Source of the DNA: Balaenoptera acutorostrata
Lineage: Eukaryota; Chordata; Mammalia; Artiodactyla; Balaenopteridae
Assembly: GCF_949987535.1 (NCBI RefSeq)
Contig: NC_080074.1
Span: 23,209,268-23,273,267 of the forward strand
Direction: 5' to 3'
Length of the DNA: 64,000 bases
The notes under the pieces: generated by a model
Seen by the model: the letters and a program-made list of their open reading frames with translations, nothing else
Told to the model about the DNA's origin: nothing
Databases searched by the model: none
Translations under genes and position numbers: made by a program
In this document: piece by piece, positions 47,291-58,459 of the stretch
Numbering within the stretch: position 1 is the stretch's first letter
Layout of the letters: each line of letters opens with the position of its first letter

Positions 47291-48705
47291 AAGTAATGCC
47301 TGTGAAAGGTCTAGCAGCTCAGTAAAATCTTAAAACACGTGACCTCCTCCTCCAAACGCTGGAAAAACAAGTAAATTGATGGATAGATTTGCTTTGGATT
47401 ATTTCATTTGTTTTTCCACGCCTCTGACGGGGTCCTTACCCTGGTTTTCTATGTATACAGTATGTAAGAGAGTATTCAGAAACTTAGGGACCCTGCACTC
47501 TTCTTTCCAGTTTTTAAAGGCCATTGCCAAAAGCGAGAAAAAAATGAAGGTACACTGTAGATACAATGTTATATGTAATCTTGCATTTCATATTTAGGGG
47601 AGGTAATTTGTTCCTACTTCTATTGGGAGTTGCTTCTTTTAACTAATGTGTCCACAGGACTGAACTTCACAAAGCAATAAATAGATTGCTTGGGCCTTGC
47701 AGTTCTCTTTGGCATGATTAGCTCCCACTTCAAGATTCCAAGAGGTATAATGTTTGGTGAAATGAGGGATTTGTTCTGGCAACAGGAGGTCCTACTATTC
47801 CATTTTACCTCCCTAGACTTACTCATACCCCATCCCCTAACCCTGAGTTTTGCCCCAGGGAATATTTATCACTAATATATAGCACTCTGTCACTTGCCTC
47901 ATTAAATATACCATAAGGAAACATCTGCTACTGTAAGAGGTAGGCCATTCTATTCAATTTAATACTCTGAAATCTGACCTTCCCTAATCCCATAGTTGAC
48001 GGTTAGAAATGTTCACAGGTGTCACAGGTGTTTGCGTTCAAGGACATTTCCCTAAAAAAAAGAAAAGAAAAAGAAATATCTGTTCTCAACTATAATAAGG
48101 TAGAAATCGGCCTTTCTGATGTAAGAAAGGAAATATTTTAAAATTATGTTTAAGTCAGGAGTAAGCAAATCTTCCAGTGTACTTCGGTTTTGGAACCTCT
48201 ATTTCCCAAAGGGCTTAGACAGTTTCACCATGGTTCGGACTTCTTGTTGAGTCTGTTCCCTTTAACTTTATATGATATTTAAACTTTTAATCTGGAAGCA
48301 GTTCTGAAGTTGAATTTTAATATAGATTTCCAAATAATGGTCTGTGCCTTGGTTGAAGTGTGAAGAGCATCTTTTTTCTGTGCTTGCAAGGAAAGAAATT
48401 AATGGCAGAGAATGGATTGGAAAGCTTGAAGAAAGGTAGATTTTAGAATCAGGTGGAAATGTTAAATTAAGAGGCATCTTTCCTTAGGAGAGGCTCAAAC
48501 TGAAGTCATGTTTAGTCCTTCTGTCCTCATACAAATCCCTTCTATGAGGAATTGTCATTTTCAGAAATAATTTCAGGGACTACTTCTTAGGAACCAGGCT
48601 GGGAAAAAACCCTATAAACAACTGTTTTTTAAAAGTTTCTGTTGCCCAAGTTTCAGGGAAGAATCAAGCTTTATCTTTCACTCTCTCAAAAGTACTGCAC
48701 AAAAT

Positions 48706-48755
48706 AAATACGGGTCTAAGCCTGTAAGGTGAATACAGGTCTAAGCCCTTGAATG
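48706..48755. repeat. Two-copy 25-bp tandem duplication
   Basis: 'aatacgggtctaagcc' at 48707 and 'aatacaggtctaagcc' at 48732 repeat at 25-bp spacing. Confidence 0.7.
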
Positions 48756-49289
48756 TGGTGTGTGTGTCTGTGTGTGTATTAAGATAGCAATACACACAAC
48801 GAAACAGCTGCCCTTCTAACCCCTGTCACTGTGCTTTGCTCGTGTGTACTTTTTGCTTCGTGAGTATTGTATTTTCCTAGGAGTCTTCCCAGTGGAACAC
48901 CAAACGGTCCCAATCACCTTATCCCATATCATCTTCATACCCCAGTTCTCTTTACTTTTTATTTCTGTTTTTATTACTCTCGTTACTGGCTTTTCTCCCA
49001 TGTGACACCCTCACTGCTCCACATCACTGAAAGATGTCATGCGCCTCTTCTGTCTTTAATTTCCACTTGTCTGAAGCTCTCTTTCTAAACATAGTGAGTC
49101 AGTTGTTTTTGGTTCAGATATATTGTTCTGCTGAACATTCACTGTTGCAACCACCATTTCACTGCAGTCCGAGCATGTTCCACAGAGATTATTCAGTTAC
49201 ACTGACAGATTTTGATTTTACTTCTGCCCTCCTTTGCCAGTGGTGTGCTGTGCTTTGAAAAGCTAAGCGAAAGCATTAATCCTCAGAAT

Positions 49290-49480
49290 AACAGTAATAG
49301 CCCAAATCTGTTGATGTTCACTACATACTAGGCACTGAATTATGTCATCTCACAGCAACTCCACAAAGGAGATGCTATATAAACATACCCATTTTACAGA
49401 TGAAGTAACTAAGACAAAGGGAGGTTAAAATACCTAGCCACATAGTTTGAAAAGGGTGGAGCTAAGACAGGAATCCAAAC
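49290..49480 (-). mobile_element. MIR SINE, antisense
   Basis: 'gttcactacatactaggcactgaattatg' and 'cccattttacagatgaagtaactaag' match antisense MIR. Confidence 0.8.
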
Positions 49481-49567
49481 ATACCCTCCTGTGCTCTTAC
49501 TGTAGTGAGTAGAGGAGGCCCTGGAGGAAGGAGCTTATCATTGGGTCCCTTCATAAATTCAGGATGA

Positions 49568-49569
49568 CA

Positions 49570-49619
<50 letters not shown>
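49568..49619. repeat. CA microsatellite
   Basis: About 26 uninterrupted CA units. Confidence 0.97.
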
Positions 49620-49621
<2 letters not shown>

Positions 49622-49699
49622 CTGAAGCTGTACTTAAATGTGATTGACTGAAAAAGTCCCTGTGTTTTGCTCATGTTTACAGTTGACTTTTCTAACTAT

Positions 49700-50340
49700 A
49701 AAATCTTAAATTTTTTAAACTTTACATTTGCTTCTTACAAAAGCAATACACATTCATTATTATTCAACTTTCAAATAGGGATATAGAAAAGAGAAATAAA
49801 AACAACTGTAGTTTTACCACCCAGAAGTGGTAAACACCCCTCTGTTAACACCTCGTTTGTACGTAATCCTCCAGACTGATTAGTTATGCATTTATAAGCA
49901 TCACTTTTCTACAAAAAATGGAAATATTCTGAGCCTGTTTATAATCTATTTTTAAGTACAATATATTTTGAAACATTTTTATTCCAATAACTATTCATCC
50001 CCAATATTACTTGCACTGGTTGAACAATATTCCAATCCATAACTGAACCAAACTTATTTAACCAGTTCCCCTTTTTGGTCATTAGGTCATTTTCAATTTT
50101 TTCCAATTATAACCAATACTATGGGTAACATCCCTTTACCTAAGTCTTTTGCAGCTGGTCTGATTATGTCTTTAGAATAAACCACTAAATGTAGAATGAC
50201 TGGGTCAAAGAGTATACACATCTTGAAACTCTGGGTAAGTATTGCCAAACTGCCTTACAAAAACATTGTTCCAATTTATACTCCCAGAAGCAGTCCAAGA
50301 AGACGCATTGATGTTTGCTTGTCACACCTCTCAGGGGCAT
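49700..50340 (-). mobile_element. Old L1 (L1ME/HAL1-type), antisense
   Basis: 'aagcaatacacattcattattattcaactttcaaatag', 'ctgaaccaaacttatttaaccagttcccc' and 'gaatgactgggtcaaagagtatacacatc' are typical of antisense old L1 ends. Confidence 0.75.
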
Positions 50341-50773
50341 AACTTAATATCTTGTCTGTGTTCCTAGTTGAGGGTGAGCTGGGGAACTTTTACGAGAAAA
50401 CATACATCTCCAGCGTGACCTCTGGGCTTATCAGCTCTATCTGGTCAGCATCTGTTCTGGACATAACTCTAGAATCTGTCTTCAGGACCCAAACTCTTTA
50501 TTTTATGTGCAGGGTGTTTTATACTTTCACAGTCCCCGAGGAACCAAGGGTGAATTAAATAATACTTGTTAATTGCTCTGAAGACCAAGAGCTGCAGCTA
50601 ACTGCTAACTAAGGATTTTTGGAAATCACTTGTCAAGTGGAGCATAGTGTGTTTTGATAAATTGTCTCTCTGAATTAACGTTAAGATGCAGTACAACTGA
50701 GTCTATATGTACAGCAGCAGAGAACAGTTCTGACAGTGACTTTCAATCATATTGATCAACTGCATCTTTAGAG

Positions 50774-51322
50774 CAGAAGTTCTCAAAGTGTGGCCCCCAG
50801 ACTGGCAGCATCAGCAGCATCTGGGAACTTGTTAGAAATGCAGAATCTTAGGCCCTACCGCAGACTTACTGTCTCAGTCTGTTCGTGCTGCTGGAACAAA
50901 AATACCGTACACTGGGAGAAACTTATTTCTCATAGTTCTGGAGGCTGGGAAGTCCAAGATCAAGGCACTGGCAGATTTGGTATCTGGCGAGGGCACTTTT
51001 CCTGGTTCATAGATGGCCGTCTTTTCACCATGCCCTCCTGGCAGAGGGGGCAAGTGAGCTCTTTCAGGCCTCTTTTATAAACACATAATCCCATCCATGA
51101 GGGCTCCACCCTCATGACCTAAGCACCTCGCAAAGGCCCCACCTCCTAATACCATCACATTGGGCGTTAGGGTTCAACAAATGAACTTTGGGGGGATGCA
51201 AACATTCGGTCTGTAGCGCTTACTGAATCAGAAACTCTAGGGGTGGCGCCCAACAGTCTGTTATTTACCAAGCACTCCATGTTATTTGAATGCTCTCGAA
51301 AGTTTGAGAACCACTGCCTTGG
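50774..51322 (+). mobile_element. MER5A-type DNA transposon split by an LTR
   Basis: Left half 'agaagttctcaaagtgtggcccccagactggcagcatcagc' and right half 'gaatcagaaactctaggggtggcgcccaacagtc...gagaaccactg' form one MER5-type hAT element, interrupted at 50870-51218. Confidence 0.8.
50870..51218 (-). mobile_element. MLT1-type MaLR solo LTR, antisense
   Basis: 'ctcatagttctggaggctgggaagtccaagatcaagg', 'tcatgacctaagcacctcgcaaaggccccacctcctaataccatcacattgggcg' is the reverse strand of a MaLR LTR. A 5-bp duplication CTTAC (50865-50869, 51219-51223) flanks it. A solo LTR, with no internal genes. Confidence 0.85.
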
Positions 51323-52244
51323 TCCACTGGGCATTCCAGTAAGGCTGCTGTGTAGATAGGCTATCCTGGTAGAACATTCTGCCACAGCGCCTGGATACCA
51401 GCCAGGGCCAGAGGAATAGAGATAGAGGGCATTGCTTTGTGCCATGCAGACCCGGCCAGGGTGTGTGAGTTACTCCGCAGTACAATAGCCGAGTCTTATG
51501 CCGGAGGAGGAGTTTGAATGGCTGCTGCTTGCCCACTGTCTGTTCTTGTCCCGTGGCCTTACTTAGGCTCTGTATTCGCCCAGTCTTTGGGTCAGAGTCC
51601 TTGTGACCAGAAGAGCCCTTGAGAGGTCATTTACCCTCATTTTCCAGCCAAATGAGACTTAACCCCTAAGTCATTAGGGACAGATGAGGGAAACTATTAT
51701 TAAAGACCAGATGGAGAAACTTCCCAGCTGTCCCTAATAATCATTCTGTCCTCTCAAGAAGTCTTCTCATCTCACTGCTTGCAGTTTGAGCCAGTTTCCT
51801 GTTGCCAAAACGAAGTCCTAACCCTTCCCTCCTTGAAGCTGAACTTCACAAGATCTGTGGCACGTTTGCCACGCCATAGGAATCTCTTGGTGCATCTCTA
51901 GTCACATCCATGGTTCTCCTCCAAGTTCTTCAAAGCCCTCCATGCCTGCCTCTGAGTACCTCGGCTCTCTGAAAAGTCTCCTGAGTTCTCCATGTGTCGA
52001 GAGGCTGAGACAATGGTTCTTCTTTATAAAACTGGCTTCTTCCTCGTTACTGTACATTAATTCATTTGCTCATTCCTTTAACAATCATGGATTTCAGCAG
52101 CTTTTAGATCAAACCCTATGAAATTGCTGATATTTAGCCATTTTTGACGCTTAAAAATGGCAACTTCATAGGGTTCACCTGAGACCATGGGCTAGTCATT
52201 ATAAGCGAGACAAATCGAGAAAGGTGTGGGCCGTCCTCAGGTGC

Positions 52245-52397
52245 ATGAGGGGAGCAGACAGCCCCACCCCAGAGCGGCGGACGCCGAGGGACGGCAGAGG
52301 CTCACAGAGCAGGCGGGGGAGCAAAAGGAAAGGCGTCCCGTCAGCTAGGAGGCCAGAAAGTGACTTTGAAACTCAGCTTTCCCCAGAAAGTGAAAGG
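52245..52397 (+). other. Candidate alternative first coding exon (unproven)
   Basis: An ATG at 52245 opens a frame that reaches a strong donor (AAAGG|GTAAGA) at 52398 after exactly 51 codons, phase 0, so it could splice in frame to the ANKS1B microexon or exon F. The predicted peptide starts M-R-G-A-D-S-P-T-P-E-R-R, is rich in Ser, Arg and Pro with a basic R-R-G-S-K-R-K run, and ends S-P-E-S-E-R. The DNA from 52200 to 52360 has about 11 CpGs, far above its surroundings, and a TATAAG lies at 52200-52205. Against it: the ATG context is weak, an upstream ATG at 52187 in good context opens a two-codon frame (atg ggc tag), and the product would lack the first PTB strand. I do not recognise the peptide. 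Confidence 0.35.
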
Positions 52398-53196
52398 GTA
52401 AGAGTTCATTTTAAATGGCTGATTTGCGGTCTGTTTTTTCTCTCTTAATAATCCCCGCAACGTAGCTGGTTTTGCTGCACACAAAATCACCACAATATTG
52501 CTTTTTTGGTGTATTTTTTTAATCATTTGAAAGTCACTTGAGGCTACCAAACATAATTGTTTGATCCTATTTTAATTTACTTGCTGAAACTGAATATAAT
52601 AATTAAGTGTTGAAACTAAGGAAAATATTATATGGCAAAATTAATAGTTATGACTCAGTGCTGAATATCTAACTAGAAAGCGTTCTCAGGGTAGCCGTGT
52701 GTAGGTTAAAATATGCTCTAAGTTGGATGGCAGTAGACCATTGGGAAATCTGTGCCAGTCTGTGCTTAAAATACCCTGGCAATTATCGGGGTATTGTAAG
52801 AATGAAGGGTCGGTGACCTCCTCCCCGTGGACTGCCTCACTCCTTTTCCTCTCTGTGCTGATTACTCGGCACAATTGATTCCTGTGAAGGGCGTAAATGT
52901 CACTCTGGACTCAAGCCCAACATTACAGCTCACAACTGAAGTGCTTCCACTCCCTGTTATAAACCTCTTTGCTCTCATTCACACTTGTGAAAGTCCTGCT
53001 CTGAGACGCAAAGGTCCCTGCAGTCTCACAAGGATATTCTCATACTGTTGATTCTGCATTAGAAAATGAGAAACTATTGATATTTTCAGGGTGTGCTGTA
53101 AGGCTAGAACAAAAGCTCAATGGCAAATTCTTACTTGATACAAAAATTCCAAGCAGTTCATAATTTGTAATTTAAAAGGAAAAGAAAAAAGATGGT

Positions 53197-53248
53197 GAAT
53201 TTTTGGATTCGCCAAGGTTGATTCATTCCTTGGTGAATCCAAAAATCC
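53197..53248. repeat. 21-bp-stem inverted repeat with 10-nt loop
   Basis: The left arm 53197-53217 (gaatttttggattcgccaagg) pairs with 53228-53248 around the loop TTGATTCATT. Twenty of 21 positions pair, counting one G-T; the exception is A98/C47. It belongs to no repeat I recognise. Confidence 0.85.
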
Positions 53249-55019
53249 CTCTTGGAAAAAAAAAAAAAGCTCTGAAAGTGTTCAGTTACTTTTCTTATTA
53301 AGAACAATATTTCAGGTGTCCACCTCCAGACAGAAAATTATGATCCCTGTTCTGTGTGATGCTTAAAAACAATATAAATCCAAGTGCTAAATAAAGGACT
53401 GGCTTTAAATTGAAGATTCAAAAGTTGCATTTTATTTTAGGTTTCAGAAATGTAACATCTCTGTATAACTAAATACTGTTTCTCTTAGAATAATAAAAGG
53501 ATGATCATCTTAATTCGGGAAATTGTGAAGAAAATACAATGGAATACCACTGTATTCTTTCAGCTTTCAGTGGGAGAACAAGATGCTGCAAAGGTTAATT
53601 AAGTTAATTTGGGGCATTACCCGTACGTAGCTGATTAGGTTTGCAGAGGTCCTCGTTACAAATTAGTCTCTCCTGTGAAGCTGGCACTGAAGGGAGGGGA
53701 TTTGAGGACTCTGGGAAACCTCAGAAATTCCACAGAGTGGGGCATAGTAAAAAGCAACTAGAAACAAAAGGGAACCACAAAAGAAAGTTTGCCCTGAGCA
53801 TTTTTACTGAGGAAATGGGCCTGAAGAAGAGAATTCTGTTTATACAAATAAGTAAGGCTTCAATGTTTAACATACACATATGGGAGTATTCACCATCCAG
53901 AAACGCAGCAAAGCATGAAGATAGGTCATAGAAACCAAGCTGCCTGAGAGCAGATGCTTGTAACGTGAGCAGTGGTGTCCAGACTACGTGCCTTCGTCCC
54001 TGGGCAGGAGAAGAAGAAGGTGGTTACAACACTGAAGAGAAGCTGGGGAGGGTGGGACTTCAGCTGCCTGGGATCAGGCTGAAGCGCCGAGCTCGCATTT
54101 TGATATCTGAAAAGCCTTCCTAAAATGAAGCGCTTATTGGATTTCTTGCCTCCCTGGTTAGCCAGTGAAGACTCAGTATATTTACCTTCTTTCTGTGCGC
54201 TTTCATCTTTCATTAAAATTATGTGTGAATAGACCTCTCTAAAGCTCTGTAACGTACACCATCAGAAAATCCTCTAGAGTCCAGAAAGAGGTTGGATCCG
54301 TATCTCTTGTAGAAATATAATCGCCTTAACAGAGGTGCATTACCCTGAAGACCTCCCACAGCCCCTTTGAACTCTGTGGCTGCCAGATCCATCATCTTCT
54401 TATCTTGACTCAGTGGAAAAAGAAGTACAGTTTGGGCTGCAGGTTGGAACCTGTGGCCACCCCCAGTACCGCCATTCCTAGAGGCCTGTGCACAGCCTGC
54501 ATCGTTGGGACCCCAGTGCGGCCTCCAGTTAGGAAAGCAGGGATTCTTGCCACCCACGAAAGAGAAAGAAATGACCATCCTTTATCTTTTCTTCTTTGTT
54601 CAGCTTGGCTGGACATACGATGTGAAATCTTTGTATCAGGACAGAAATCACCGCAGATGCCCTCATTTCAGCCTCAGAGCCTGTGTCCTGACCTGCCTGT
54701 CTTTCTAGCTCTCTGCTCCCCCTCTTGGCATTCATCGCACCGTGTTCTTTTCTGTGTCTGCTGTCACCATTGTCCTGAAGCTGCTCTTGATAAAATCAGC
54801 AACAAATTTTTCTACTTGCCCAAAGCAGGGGTTTCACCCAGTAAAAGTAGCAGCCACTCCTCTGTGTGCCAGCCGCTGTGCTAGGCACAGATTTTTAGGC
54901 CTTTTTAGTCCTCCTGGCGTCAGGCACTGCTCCCACCTTCTAAGGAATCTTCTTGACTTGGGATACTGCTGTCAGGTTTCAGGTTCCTTCATCGACTGTT
55001 CTTACCCATTTCTTAAGTA

Positions 55020-55730
55020 TTAACCATCCCCTGAGGGGTGAGTCTTAGACCTGCTCTAGTTCACTCTCTGAGCCACTTTATCTGCTCCCATATCCTCAGC
55101 CACCCCCGCAATGTGGTTGGATTTCCAGATCTGATTCTTATTTCCAGTTTCCTGCTGGACATCCCCACCTGATTATCAAACTGATAATCACACTCAAGAG
55201 GGTTTCATGCAAAAGCGCATTCCCCTCCAGTGTTCCTTATCTCGGCTGATGGCCTCTTTGTCCCAGCGTCCTCCCGCTCGCCCATCTTCTGTCCGGATCA
55301 GTCAGCAGATCCTCTTGATTCTTCCTCATCAGAGTGGTGGCTCCCCTTCCATTCTCCAGAGCATCCGCTGCAACTCAGGTGCTTAGGTTCTCCGTTGAAT
55401 TTACACCACAGCTTCCTGCCTCCCTGTGTTCAGCCTCTAGCCGTTCCAGGCCGTCCAAGCACCAGAACCATCTTTCTGCCACAGAGATCTGGTCCCTACT
55501 TAAAAGCTTCCAGTGGATCCCAGCTTGGTGGAGTAAGTCACAGTCTTCCAAACCTATTGTACCAGCCTCATCTCCCACCAATTACCCAAACCTACTATAT
55601 TATTTCTCGTTTCCAGATGTGTATGTGTGTGTTGATTGTGCGGCTGAAACAGCCTCTGTGTCCTCTTCTGCCACATGGAAAATTCCTATCCAACCTTTAA
55701 GAGCCAGGTCAGTCACCCCTAGCAGGCAGC
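55020..55730 (+). mobile_element. L2 LINE, sense, fragmented
   Basis: 'tttcctgctggacatccccacctg', 'cccttccattctccagagcatccgctg' and 'cttaaaagcttccagtggatcccagc...cctcatctcccacc' follow the L2 ORF2 end in sense orientation. The 156- and 137-codon frames here are L2-derived and overlap in different frames. Confidence 0.7.
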
Positions 55731-56322
55731 CAGTGTTGGTTGAATGAATGGACGAGGACCTGCCCACTCCGTCATGCAGAGTGCGGCTCTTCCTTCTCGG
55801 CACTCTGGAAGGTTCTGTTCACGTCTCTGTCACATTAGTCAGCATTAACGTTGTAGCCGCTCTCTGTATCAGGCCAAGCCAGGAATGCTGATGTGTACTT
55901 CATGTGCTGCTGGTTCCTCTTCCTCTCCCATGGCAGACGTCGTTCCCAACCCTCCTTACCACGGAGCCCAGACACAGGCTCAGAATCCTTCTCAACACAG
56001 CACTAGACGACCACTTTCAGCAGACCGGAGTCTGCACACAATCTGAGGTCTGGGTGACATCCCCCGAAGAAGACTCTGCATTTTTCCAGCACATGGGCCA
56101 CCTACCTAGTATAACCACTCAATTGCTGAATGAATGACAAATGGGTTTTTCTCTTCTTTAGGGGGTTTTTCTTGATACTACATGAAATGTTGCTATTTTA
56201 GCCTTAGGTTAGGTGTACGTTATTTCATGTTACAGATAGATCTGTCCACGAGAATGTACTCACAGCAAGAGATGAGCGAGGTGATTTGTTGAAACCCATT
56301 GTTACTCTCTGCAAAGAATTCT

Positions 56323-56361
56323 ACACACACACACACACACATACACACATACACACACATT
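56323..56361. repeat. CA/CATA microsatellite
   Basis: Interrupted CA run (acacac-atacacac-atacacac). Confidence 0.93.
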
Positions 56362-57258
56362 CAGTCCACCAAACCACTGCCTGTTCCTGCCCCCTTTCTC
56401 TTTACAGATTCAGCCCACGGCCTTGCCTTACAATCAGCACGCTGCATGTTATTTCCTCTAGCCTTGCCTTCACTTTATCTTGCACATTGTTAAGAGTTGG
56501 TTGGATAAAGCATTTAAAAAGCTAAAAGTATCTATCCTTACATTCCAATTTCATAATATCTCTTTTTGGCAATCACAAAAGAAAACTGGTGAGTCTGGGT
56601 AATTTTAAAACTAGTTAAAAAGCACTTCGAGGGAGCTGCTTTTTTCTATACTGTATGAAACAATTAATATTAAATAGTAATACTCTCAGTAATCCATTTT
56701 CTTTATCTTTGACGCGGATATAGTAGCTACCAAAAAGATGTGTCAAAAACAACCAGGAAAATGTGAAGCACCTTCTCCATGGCTCAAGTGAAAGATGAAA
56801 TATAATTATCATTATTGAGTTCAATGAGTTTCATTCACACTATCCAACCTTCTTTCATTCTGGTCCCATTTTCAGAGTTTAAAAATGGAAAATGGGTAAG
56901 AGAAATGAAGAAATCAAGAAAGTTCATATTTTTCTCGGTTTCCTTAATATACATAAGACAGCTGGTTGTGGAACACAAAGCAGAAGCTTCTTGCGTGTCA
57001 GTCATAATAAGACTGTGCAATGTAATGAGCGGAACGATGAGAGAACAGTAAAAGCAGAGGAGAGACGGTCTGGAAAAGCCTGCAGTAATCTCTAAAATAA
57101 CAGTTTCACTGCATCAACATACTGTCTGTAGAGCCTATTCTCTTTACTGTTTAATGAGTCTGTGCTGTCTGTGAATTACTGAAATGGTTTCCTCTCACCT
57201 TCTTATGTATTTTCTCTCCTATTATGTTCTCACCTGTCTTGTCTGGAAAATCCATCAG

Positions 57259-57270
57259 GCTAACTGTCAG
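57259..57270 (+). CDS. ANKS1B: ANKS1B microexon E (12 nt, A-N-C-Q)
   Basis: Twelve bases, GCTAACTGTCAG, between an AG (ccatcag) and a GTAGGT donor. They encode Ala-Asn-Cys-Gln in phase 0 and fit exactly between exon D (...A-K-M-R) and exon F (K-S-T-E-Q-M-K-K...). I recall ANCQ at this point in ANKS1B proteins, while ANKS1A runs straight from KMR to KST. The acceptor is weak: ggaaaatcc separates the pyrimidine tract from the AG. A long C/T-rich stretch with TTCTT and TCTCTCC lies at about 57189-57242, and a TGTGCTGTCTGTG element about 95 nt upstream. Small size, weak acceptor and pyrimidine-rich upstream DNA are typical of neuronally regulated microexons; regulated inclusion here is inference. 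The exon is far too short for an ORF search. Confidence 0.88.
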
Positions 57271-58372
57271 GTAGGTTCTTCTTGATGTTTAATGTGATTA
57301 TTAGGAGTATCCACAGCAGGAAATGAAGTAAACAGACTGTGAGTGACCTGTGATGAATGATGAAACTAACCAGAAAAGGCAAATGCTAAATTACAGAGAA
57401 ACTTTTTGCAGATGCATAAAACCGTAGAAGCTGCAAACTGTGAGCACGTTCAGCCGTTGTGAACATCTGTCCTAAGAGCTTAGCCTAAGGGGTCACAGCA
57501 GCTCTAAATGGTAAAGTAGGTTGCCTGGACTGTCCAGTTTTGCTGTGGCTCAAAATACAGCCTGCCCCCAGAGGGCTCAGTTGTCATGGAGTGGTATTAT
57601 ATCCTATGTGGCCATGAGCAATTCTGCTGTAAACTATCAGCTTTTATAGATTTGGCCAGGTCCAAGAAAAATTCACAACGATGTTTTTTTTTAAAGATCT
57701 TTTTGATGTGTGTGGACCATTTTTAAAGTCTTTATTGAATTTGCTACAATATTGCTTCTGTTTTTATGTTTTGGTTTTTGGGCCGCGAGGCATGTGGGAT
57801 CTTAGCTCCCTGACCAGGGATCAGACCCACACCCCGTGCATTGGAAGGCAAAGTCTTAACCACTGGACCGCTGGGGAAGTCCCCACAATGATGTATTTTA
57901 AATCCCTATTTTAAGTACGTATTTAGGCATGCCTTGTGCCTTGAAGAAAGAGAGAGACTAGGAAGAAATGGGGAGAGGTGGCATGTATTCTGTTAATGCT
58001 AAACTCATCCTTAGAGTTTAATCTGACATGGCTTAACTCTAGTCAAAAGAATAGTCGTTTGAAATTGCATAGGGGGCAGAGCTGTTCGTTTCTCCCCTTG
58101 GTGTCAGGGAAAGGGCGTATTCCTTCACCCACATGAAGCAGCAGAACAAGCTCTTTTTAGATCCTCAAGTGCAAAACAGATACTTTATAAACCCAAACCA
58201 TAGCTAAGCCCAGGAGAAGAGAGACATACATTTAAATTAGAGTGTGTTTGATGTGTGTGTGTGTGTATTGTTTTTAACTTGAGCTCATTTTTATCTTTCA
58301 AGAGAAAAAATTATGTGCTACAGTTGCCATGGAACACAGACTGCTCTAATAGCTTTCTAATTTTAATTTCAG
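57271..58372 (+). other. ANKS1B: ANKS1B intron between microexon and exon F
   Basis: A 1102-bp intron, GTAGGT...aatttcag. It contains one short CHR SINE (57685-57883) and a short TG run near 58251-58267. Nothing else is recognised. Confidence 0.9.
57685..57883 (-). mobile_element. Short CHR-type SINE, antisense
   Basis: The reverse complement begins GGGACTTCCCCAGCGGTCCAG, carries GGTCTGATCCCTGGTCAGGG and ends in an AAT-rich tail without the long CHR body, like the CHR-1 subfamily. CACAACGATGT (57674-57684) and CACAATGATGT (57884-57894) are target-site duplications. It lies about 400 bp after the microexon. Confidence 0.88.
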
Positions 58373-58459
58373 AAGTCTACAGAGCAAATGAAGAAGGTCC
58401 CTACTATTATTCTTTCAGTCTCTTATAAAGGAGTCAAATTTATTGATGCAACAAATAAG
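58373..58459 (+). CDS. ANKS1B: ANKS1B exon F: PTB strands 2-3
   Basis: An 87-nt exon of 29 codons, phase 0 on both sides, with acceptor ctaattttaatttcag and donor GTGGGT. It encodes [29 protein letters not shown], the second and third strands of the PTB core (the hydrophobic T-I-I-L-S-V and the G-V-K-F-I-D turn). The continuation of the domain (expected to begin N-I-I-A-E-H-E-I-R) was looked for in 58460-64000 and not found, so the next exon lies beyond the right edge, at least 5.5 kb away. It is the last exon of the gene in the window. Confidence 0.95.

Larger units (their letters stand above)
42551..57258 (+). other. ANKS1B: ANKS1B 14.7-kb intron between exon D and microexon
   Basis: Contains two MIRs (43.7, 45.2 kb), old L1 (46.0-46.6 and 49.7-50.3 kb), an L2 tail (47.1 kb), a third MIR and a CA repeat (49.3-49.6 kb), MLT1 inside MER5A (50.8-51.3 kb), L2 (55.0-55.7 kb) and a second CA repeat (56.3 kb). 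Sequence at 42.6-43.6, 44.0-45.1, 47.4-48.7, 51.4-54.9 and 56.4-57.2 kb is otherwise unique, with the candidate first exon at 52.2 kb and a hairpin at 53.2 kb. Confidence 0.9.

Noticed and set aside
52241..52397. Reading the CpG-rich stretch as an internal cassette exon from the ctcag at 52240
   Set aside because: That acceptor gives a 157-nt exon with an in-frame stop (tag) in phase 0; only the first-exon reading stays open.
54405..54884. 159-codon plus-strand frame
   Set aside because: No ATG start (TTG), overlapping frames on the other strand, no splice sites fitting a gene and no recognised motif.
55230..55747. 156- and 137-codon overlapping frames
   Set aside because: They lie in sense L2 sequence and overlap each other in different frames.
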